From Owenia fusiformis (lineage: Eukaryota > Annelida > Polychaeta > Sabellida > Oweniidae), in NCBI GenBank assembly GCA_903813345.2, contig CAIIXF020000001.1:16821915-16885914 (forward strand): a stretch of DNA of 64,000 nt. Reading direction: 5' to 3'. Of the stretch, positions 58,201 to 64,000 are shown piece by piece; position 1 is the stretch's first letter; every line of letters begins with the position of its first letter. Below the pieces are notes generated by a model that ran no database searches, was not told the DNA's origin, and worked only from the letters and a program-made list of their open reading frames with translations. A program made the position numbers and the translations under genes.

Positions 58201-61200
58201 GAAGATACCCCCTTTTCATGTCAAATATGATCTGTCACATAACATAGTTATTGTAACAATTTCAATTGATTTCAGTTTTTGCTGTCTCGTACACATACTA
58301 ACGATATCCTTGATGCATTGATTTGTGGAAATATAACACCTTGTTTTGATAATGCCTATTGCCAAAATAACTTAAGTTGATTTTTCATGAAAATAGTCGA
58401 GACTCGTATATTATGTCTGATAAAAAATTTCACAATTTCTGAAATATCATTCCACGATTTTTTTGTGTATGCCCTAGAAAGCCTAATACTGCTTTATCAG
58501 TGAACTTAATCACACAGAAAGTTGCAAATGTTTTATGACACATTTATTGATTTTCTCTTTCTGCAACTAACTATAGCATGCAATTCTGGAGGGCAAGAAA
58601 GTAAACTTTGCTACGTGTCCTCATAAAGATTTTTGAAGACTATCAAGATGAAGTTCTGCAAAAGTATGCCCTCAAGGTGCACATTTGATAAATGTACCAA
58701 TGAAATGTGATTTATATATAGCTGGACAAAGGGTTATTATTAATATCATATGGTGTCACTGTTAGTAGGTTTGAAAAGTTCATTAGTCTTGTAACTAGAT
58801 GCAGAATATGAAGTACAGTAAAACCTGTCTAATTGGAACACCTTTGGTACCTTTAAGAAATGTGCTTCTTGGAAGGTGGTTCACTCAGAGGTTCATTTTA
58901 CATAAAGTCAGTTGGTCTTGAAACTCTGAAAAGTGTTCCACTAACCAGAGGTGTTCTACAGAGGTGTTCCACTTTTAAACAAAGTTTACAGGTTTCACTG
59001 AAAAGTAAATTGAGGTGAGATTAATTTAATTTGTCTTCATTACAATATTGTCTCTCATCACAAATTCTCTTTTTGAAGTAAGAGAGAATATACGGACATA
59101 TGCCAGTTAATATATCTGTTCTTCTACATTTACATCAATAATCTGCAAAAGGCTGATAAGCTCATTTAAAGCAGATATAGCTATAGTTAAACAGTGATAG
59201 AACTTGAATAGAATTCAATTTAAACCTTAACATTAAAATAAATCTGTCGTTTGGTTTCAACTCATTTCAAAATTGAAAGGAAACTTTCTGGTTGGCCCTG
59301 TATCCCTCCCCCTCAAGGAAGTCGCTCCATGTTCTTATTACCAGTTAGGCTAGTTATATTCATAGAAGTTTCCTCATCATTAAATAAATCTTTCAGTCAT
59401 ATTCTGTAGGCCCTGTAGTCATTATACCAATGCAAATGTGAATCAAAGAAGAAAATGCCAATAACTTATCCTAGCTTCAATGTAATTTGTTTTACAATTG
59501 TCAAGTTCTACTAAACTCATGATAATTTCACACTTCATCATTGACTGATTCAGAATCATTATATAAGGCTGATCTGTGATAATTTCAAAGTTTTTCCTAG
59601 AAAGATTTATTAATCAATTTGTGTTCATACTAATGCATTTTTACAGCTAAGATTTTTGTGAGTGTATATTGGTACAATGTATGCCAAAAATATGGATTAG
59701 TTGTGAATTATATGGAGAAGCCCCTCCCACTATTTGATCAGTATCAATAAATTTCGATTTTAATTAGAAGATAAAAATAGAGTAGTTTTAAAAATGAAAA
59801 AGTCATATGAACTAATTTTCTTATGGCCAGGCTCATATAATACTTTATATTATGCTGTATGGTTCTAATTATTAGATTATTATCCCATCGAACGAAGTTC
59901 GGAGGGATATAGGGAACGCCTCCGTCCGTCCGTACGTACGTACGTACGTCCATCCGTCCGTCCGTCCGTCCGGGCAATAACTCAAATACCGTTGGCCCGA
60001 TTTTGTTCATATTTTGTACACATATACCCTATGGGGGTAGAAGTTCTGCTCGAAAGCCGATTTTCAAAATGGCCGCTCATTTCAAAATGGCGGCAATTTT
60101 AGTGACGATTTTACAGTAATTTAGGTGCAATATGTAAAACTGTAATAGCAATATGTTTTAAATGTAAAAAAATTATAAAGGACATTAATAATGCTACAAA
60201 TGTAGATATTAAAAAAGCACATGGCAGCCATCTTGAAAAATGGCGGCATTTACTAGTCATTTTACGATTTTTGCTGTAACTCAAAAAATAGTGGAGCGAT
60301 TTTGTTCATATTTGATGTGTGAATACTATAAGCATTGCACACTGTCTAAAGACACTTTTGGTAGAAGGCGGCCATTTTGAAAAATGGCCGCCATTTTAAC
60401 GTATTTTACTATAACTCGAAAAGTAGTATAGCGATTTTGTTCATATTTGGCATGTGAATACTATAAGCATGGCACACTGTGTTATGACACTTTTGGTAGA
60501 AGGCGGCCATTTTGAAAACAATTTTGAAAAATGGCCGCCATTTTAACGTATTTTACTATAACTCGAAAAGTAGTAGAGCGATTTTGTTCATATTTGGTAT
60601 GTGAATTCTATAAGCATGGTACACCGTCTATTTCTAATGATGCTTTTGGTAGAAGGTGGCCATTTTGAAAAATGGCCGCCATTTTAACGTATTTTACTAT
60701 AACTCAAAAAGAAGTGGAGCGATTTTGTTCATATTTGATATGTGAATACTTTAAGCATGGCACATTGTCTAATAAAACTTTGGGGAGTAGTCGGCCATTT
60801 TGAAAAATGGCCACCATTTTTATGTGTGTTATTTTACAAGTACGTGTGCGATTTTTCAAAAATTTTAGAGGTGGCTACTTAAAAGCATATTATTTCTCCT
60901 GATGACAACTTGGCTAGTGAGCAACCATTTTGAAAATGGTGGCCTTTCTGGTGTGTTGTTTTATGATATTTGCGCTTCGTTTGTAAAAATGCCAGCCATT
61001 TTTGTTTGATGGGATTCGCTACGCTTTGGCGTTGCCGTTGTTCTGGTTATATCTAAATATTATAGGAATATCCTATGGTTTTGAAAAAATATCACTTATA
61101 TCCATGAGTGGATATTGATATCTTCGCGAGTGAGCGCAGCGAATGAGTGAAGATACCGATATCCATGAGTGGATATAAGTGATATTTTTGAAAAACCATA

Positions 61201-62514
61201 GGATTGTCCGTTTATCCCATGGGGAATTATTATCCAGCGAACATTGAATATTGAATGTACGCCTTCCAATGAAAATTCCATTTTGTCTGACATTTTGATT
61301 GCAATAAGTCAACGAACGTCATAAACGTGACGTAACAGGGTGGTTTGTATTTAATGCGAACGCCGTAACAACTAGATCCAAAAAAATAAAAAATATAAAG
61401 AATAGTTTTGCTGAATGAACAAAAAATTGAAAAAATCAAAACCATCGAATATCACTTTTGAAACCATCGAATATCACTTTTAAAACCATCGAATATCACA
61501 TTTCAAAAAGTGATATTCGATGGTTTCAAAAGTGATATTCGATGGTTTGGGAAATGTTTGCTAAAATATGATATCTTCATCCACGTATCAATTATATCTT
61601 CACGTGATATTCGATCTATATCCTTCTAACCATGGGATAAATAGATATACCTAGAATCAGATGTTCTGCAATAAGCAATATAATTTCAATATACTGCACA
61701 TTTTTAACTATAGAAAGATTTAGACCATTGTATTTTCTCATTGAAATGAGCTCATCAGTCATCACTATAAAGATAATTGCCTTGAATGTATAGGATATCA
61801 TTCGGGTATTATCACATATTCACGGACAATGTTCATTTAGCATGACAGACTGTGGTTGAAATGTAGCTACTCTTTGAGAGTGCTTCCATTAATGTTTTAT
61901 TTATAAGTGTTTTTTTTCTTCAGTTGTAAAGTCCTATTGGGAAAGTAACTATTGTTATAATGTGTTTGTATGTTTCATGTTTTTCAGAATCAGACAGCAA
62001 CAGTAGCAATGATACAGATATGAATAAGAGTCCTAAGGTAAGTAGAGAGGGTTAGTTTAGGCTCAAGATATTTGCAGTGAACCTTTTGTTGAGGAATATT
62101 TTTATGTTTTTGAGACTGTGCTTGGACCGATAATATACATGTATCTCAAAATGTATCCCTAAAATCAAAATATAACTCATTATATTTTGCAATAAATCAG
62201 TTCTGATGGAATCTTCTCATGTTTAGAGAGATCGGTTACCGAATAAATTAGTGATGATATCATACAGTTATCATAAATTAATGTGTTACACTTTTTGTGT
62301 CACCCTGTATATTTTGTTTACTGCATATTCAGTCACATCAGAAATAATTACAAAAGGTCGTCACATTAGAAGAAATTATCCTAATATGGATGGTTTCATT
62401 CTGCCATAGCAACCAGTCATTTTAATTTCATTTGTTTCTTCAGGATGATTCTCTGGTTGAAGCCAAGCGAACTAGAAGCAAAACAGCAATTGAAAACACA
62501 GTCGACTTTACAGG
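46090..62514 (+). CDS. Gene B: Lys/Ser/Thr/Glu-rich disordered, probably chromatin-associated protein (4 exons, partial)
   Basis: Exons 46090-46259 (ATG at 46104), 50245-51163, 61988-62037 and 62444-62514 join in phase into at least 398 residues and leave the window in phase 2. I do not recognise it. Seen: a basic N-terminus with SGKSNQKRTPQTKR; NKLRFEDAIP, which resembles an RVxF-type PP1-docking motif with Leu at the Val position; KRTRRSG; then a long disordered region with many SP/TP and Lys-rich patches (LTPKKTKGKSSPKKKKEE) and acidic stretches, and finally a Ser/Asp/Asn-rich tail (ESDSNSSNDTD) and KRTRSKTAI. The composition fits a DNA- or chromatin-binding protein regulated by proline-directed kinases; that is inference. 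It may be an independent gene with its own promoter near 45.06 kb, or the 3' half of gene A, since exon 32453 joins 46090 in frame. Confidence 0.7.
46268..46965. mobile_element. ~700-bp inverted-terminus repeat after gene B exon 1
   Basis: The left part (ATAAATCTCTGAACTCA, about 46297) and the right part (TCAGAGATTTTGATTAAAGA, about 46908, ending ATCTTTTAAGAAGT) are diverged inverted copies. A related end lies at 41600-41730 (TTCAGAGATTTATTG, CTCTTTTAAGAAGTG). Non-coding. Confidence 0.45.
47245..47515 (+). repeat. Diverged ~165-bp tandem duplication
   Basis: ATTCAAGGCAAA, GAAGGAATTCACTAT and GATATTGT(A/C)ACA occur in the same order in 47250-47345 and 47415-47510. In the gene B intron after exon 46259. 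Confidence 0.6.
50245..51163 (+). CDS. Gene B large exon 2
   Basis: 919 nt with acceptor TAATTCCAG and donor GTGAGT, phase 0 in and phase 1 out. It encodes about 306 disordered residues rich in Lys, Ser, Thr, Asn and Glu with several SP and TP sites. The frame is open without the low-complexity DNA seen in gene A exon 4, which makes a coding role secure. Confidence 0.88.
53240..53375 (+). repeat. Short interspersed repeat, TGTCACC type, copy 2
   Basis: Same order of landmarks: TATGTCACTACCATGTGG, CGTCTCCCAACTTTTTT, GTCTGTAACAAATGGC and GACATTTTGCATGTTAATGC. In the gene B intron. Confidence 0.65.
56073..56205 (+). repeat. Short interspersed repeat, TGTCACC type, copy 3
   Basis: TATGTCACTACCAAAAGTAG, GGTCTCCCATTTTTGACGG, TCTGTAACAAATGGC and TTTTGCATGTTAAAGCCTTG in the same order as the other copies. 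Confidence 0.65.
56937..57122 (+). mobile_element. Short pogo/Tigger-like MITE, full copy
   Basis: Begins TACAGTAAAACCTGT and ends ACAGGTTTAACTATAGTA, imperfect terminal inverted repeats. The interior has GTTCCACT repeats. About 185 bp, no coding capacity. In the gene B intron. Confidence 0.65.
57582..57706 (+). repeat. Short interspersed repeat, TGTCACC type, copy 4 (5'-truncated)
   Basis: Starts within the family at GTGACATATTGTTATAGTC, then CTCCAACTTTTTTATGG and GATGTTAGTGCCTTGTA. The first box is missing. Confidence 0.6.
58813..59000 (+). mobile_element. Short pogo/Tigger-like MITE, second full copy
   Basis: Begins TACAGTAAAACCTGT and ends near ACAGGTTTCACTG, with the same interior as the copy 1.9 kb upstream. 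Both are followed by AAATTGAGGT, suggesting that the shared unit extends somewhat further. Confidence 0.65.
59883..61047 (+). mobile_element. HINE/Helentron-like element, copy 5
   Basis: Complete termini and about five core units, in the gene B intron before exon 61988. The 3' subterminal repeat carries one substitution (GTTTGATGGGA). A palindrome-rich element begins right after its end. Confidence 0.72.
61060..61635. mobile_element. Palindrome-rich element next to HINE-like copy 5
   Basis: 61069-61200 folds almost perfectly: CCTATGGTTTTGAAAAA pairs with its reverse complement through ATCCATGAGTGGAT. A second cluster at 61440-61550 has inverted copies of ACCATCGAATATCAC. TTATCCCATGG (about 61212) and CCATGGGATAA (about 61630) are inverted flanks. 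Confidence 0.65.
61988..62037 (+). CDS. Gene B exon 3
   Basis: A 50-nt exon with acceptor TTTTTCAG and donor GTAAGT, phase 1 in and phase 0 out. It encodes ESDSNSSNDTDMNKSPK, a CK2-like acidic serine cluster followed by a KSPK site. It is separated from exon 2 by a 10.8-kb intron full of repeats. Confidence 0.7.
62444..62514 (+). CDS. Gene B exon 4 (last one seen)
   Basis: A 71-nt exon with acceptor TTTCTTCAG and donor GTATGA, ending in phase 2. It encodes DDSLVEAKRTRSKTAIENT. The next exon is not visible in the remaining 1.5 kb and probably lies outside the window. Confidence 0.65.
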
Positions 62515-64000
62515 GTATGATTTTCAATTATACAGCACAGTACAGTTAATACTCACTGTAGGTAACCACAGCACCTTTAAAAAGTGCCAGTCCGTTAGGT
62601 TTAGTTAGATTTGATATTTCCATTTTGGAATATATTTATTCTACTTTGAAAAAAGCTATCTGAATTGATATAAATAAATTATAATATAGGAGTTATCCTG
62701 TTTCATTTAACGGACAGCTTTTTAACCAATCAGCAACTTTGACAATTTCATCCCGATCCCAATATTAACTCTAAGTTTCTTACCATATATGTAAATATTT
62801 ATTAATTTATGAAATTAACAGATTAACACCTTTATCAAAATACATATGTAGTCAGAATCAGTATATACGTAAATAAACATGAATTACACATCTCAATGTA
62901 AAAAATCAAGAGTTGCCAATAGTTTGCCCCCTCTAACTGACCTAGAAGACCTAAAATACCTACTTGGTGGAAACTCTTCAGGCCCGTAGCGAGGGGGGGG
63001 GGGGGTTCAAGGGGTTCGAGCCCTGGCCAAAAAAGTATTTCAAAATCATGCAGTTTTACACCATTCTGATTTCGGCCAAAGTTGTCTAGAGTGAACCCCC
63101 CTGGGATTTTTTAAAAGTGTACCCCCCTTGGCAAATCCTGGCTACGAGCCACCTTGTTCTACCTTGGTCTATTGGCCTTACAAGTGGATCCTACACAATA
63201 TTAGAGATATGAAAGGAGATACCGGATGTATCTGGAAGAAATTCCCAGGAAAATGCAAACACTCAATACTTGTGTAGATTAATTCTTGTCCTCCCTAAGA
63301 CCTGATTAGTTCGGTTTGTCATTCCAATAGATGTTATTTACCAATGTTCTAATAAATCACATCAATCTCCCATGTATTATCAAAATGTGCTGATAACCAT
63401 AATAAGTATCTGATCCAAGTTTTCCTATATTTTATTATGCCATTTGCCGCTCATATATTAGACCTAATATCATGGAACATAATATCAACTCATAGACAGT
63501 CCATCAGCAAGAATACATTGCCTCTCATTTAATGTGACCCAGCTGAGCTGAATCTGAAGAGAATTTATGGTAAATGTTCTGCCAAATTGTATTAAACTTG
63601 AATGTGAAATGTGACTGTAAATCAATGAGGCTTTGTATACCAGTAAGGACAGGAGCTGTATCTAAGACAGGATTTATATCCCTCAATTCTTGTATATTGA
63701 AAACGCCAACAAGTGCAAAATTGTTTCAGACTGGAGGCAATTATGTGGGATGTTAAGGAAAAGCACTGAACCGTTAACTGTGGTCAGGGGTAGAGACCAT
63801 AGATTGTCAACATTTTTGTTTAACTATATTTGACGCACCTTTTTCGGGAATAAACGCAGTCAGACTTTTTATACAGACATATGACTGTCCAAAAACCTCT
63901 GCCTTATCCGTCACGTTCAAAATTGTGAAATTATTTACATATCGATTGTGTAAGATACATATCATTATGAATTAAAAATAATTTAGGATGAGTGTATTGG
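62515..64000. other. Right-edge intron of gene B
   Basis: Contains the poly-G inverted-repeat element at 62978-63152. The remainder shows no supported exon; the 60-codon open frame near 63.6 kb lacks a good donor. Confidence 0.5.
62978..63152. mobile_element. Small inverted-repeat element with poly-G core (copy 2)
   Basis: Left end AGGCCCGTAGCGAGG and right end CCTGGCTACGAGCC, with the same internal landmarks as the copy at 12986. A similar CCCGTAGCCAGCC start with a G tract occurs at 28530-28565. Confidence 0.6.

Larger units (their letters stand above)
51164..61987. other. Gene B intron 2
   Basis: 10.8 kb of AT-rich DNA with three TGTCACC-type repeats, two MITEs, HINE-like copy 5 and the palindrome-rich element. 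No exon with convincing splice sites and frame was found, although small exons could be missed. Confidence 0.5.

Noticed and set aside
63574-63756. 60-codon open frame near the right edge
   Set aside because: It lacks a matching acceptor/donor for gene B phase 2 and has no recognisable motif.

Overview
The window is nuclear DNA from an invertebrate animal. It is AT-rich, its genes are cut into many short exons with GT-AG introns of 0.1-12 kb, and it is crowded with short interspersed repeats. The most frequent repeat has the layout of a non-autonomous Helentron/HINE (a terminal TCCCATCGAAC box, a CCGT microsatellite, a core of ~135-bp tandem units, a 3' hairpin). That architecture is known from bivalve 'pearl/CvA' elements and fly DINE-1, so a marine lophotrochozoan, perhaps a bivalve, is my best guess. 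The species is not established.

Left part (1-13.9 kb, minus strand): an EFCAB7 orthologue, an EF-hand protein of the ciliary EVC/IQCE Hedgehog module. Eleven coding exons run from 12516 down to 86 and leave the window on the left, so the C-terminus is missing. A possible non-coding first exon begins near an ETS+CRE-like promoter motif at 13855-13870. About 0.85 kb away, gene A starts divergently at 14714 (plus strand). It encodes a highly charged, low-complexity, probably nuclear protein that I cannot name. Seven well-phased exons run to 32453, with a possible eighth at 36293-36357.

Nested on the minus strand in the large intron of gene A (21393-32399) is a compact two-coding-exon gene (26594-24200). 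It encodes a ~640-residue fusion of a NERD-type PD-(D/E)XK nuclease-like domain and a UvrD/Rep-like SF1 helicase. It is the most unusual protein in the window.

From 34.5 to 44 kb the DNA is mostly repeats: a 78-bp AT-rich satellite, a nearly intact LINE of the Jockey/CR1 type (ORF 36631-39450 with an out-of-frame C-terminal remainder to 39716), and HINE-like elements at 40.2 and 42.6 kb. The right part (46.1-62.5 kb, plus) holds gene B: four exons of a Lys/Ser/Thr/Glu-rich disordered protein with SPK/TPKK motifs. Gene B may be separate, since a perfect NRF1-like palindrome lies 1 kb upstream, or it may be the downstream half of gene A, because the intron phases also join in frame. It continues past the right edge.

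Other repeats include two degenerate Tc1/mariner transposase relics, several families of short inverted-repeat elements, and minisatellites inside introns. I saw no convincing tRNA, rRNA, CRISPR array or bacterial-type operon.
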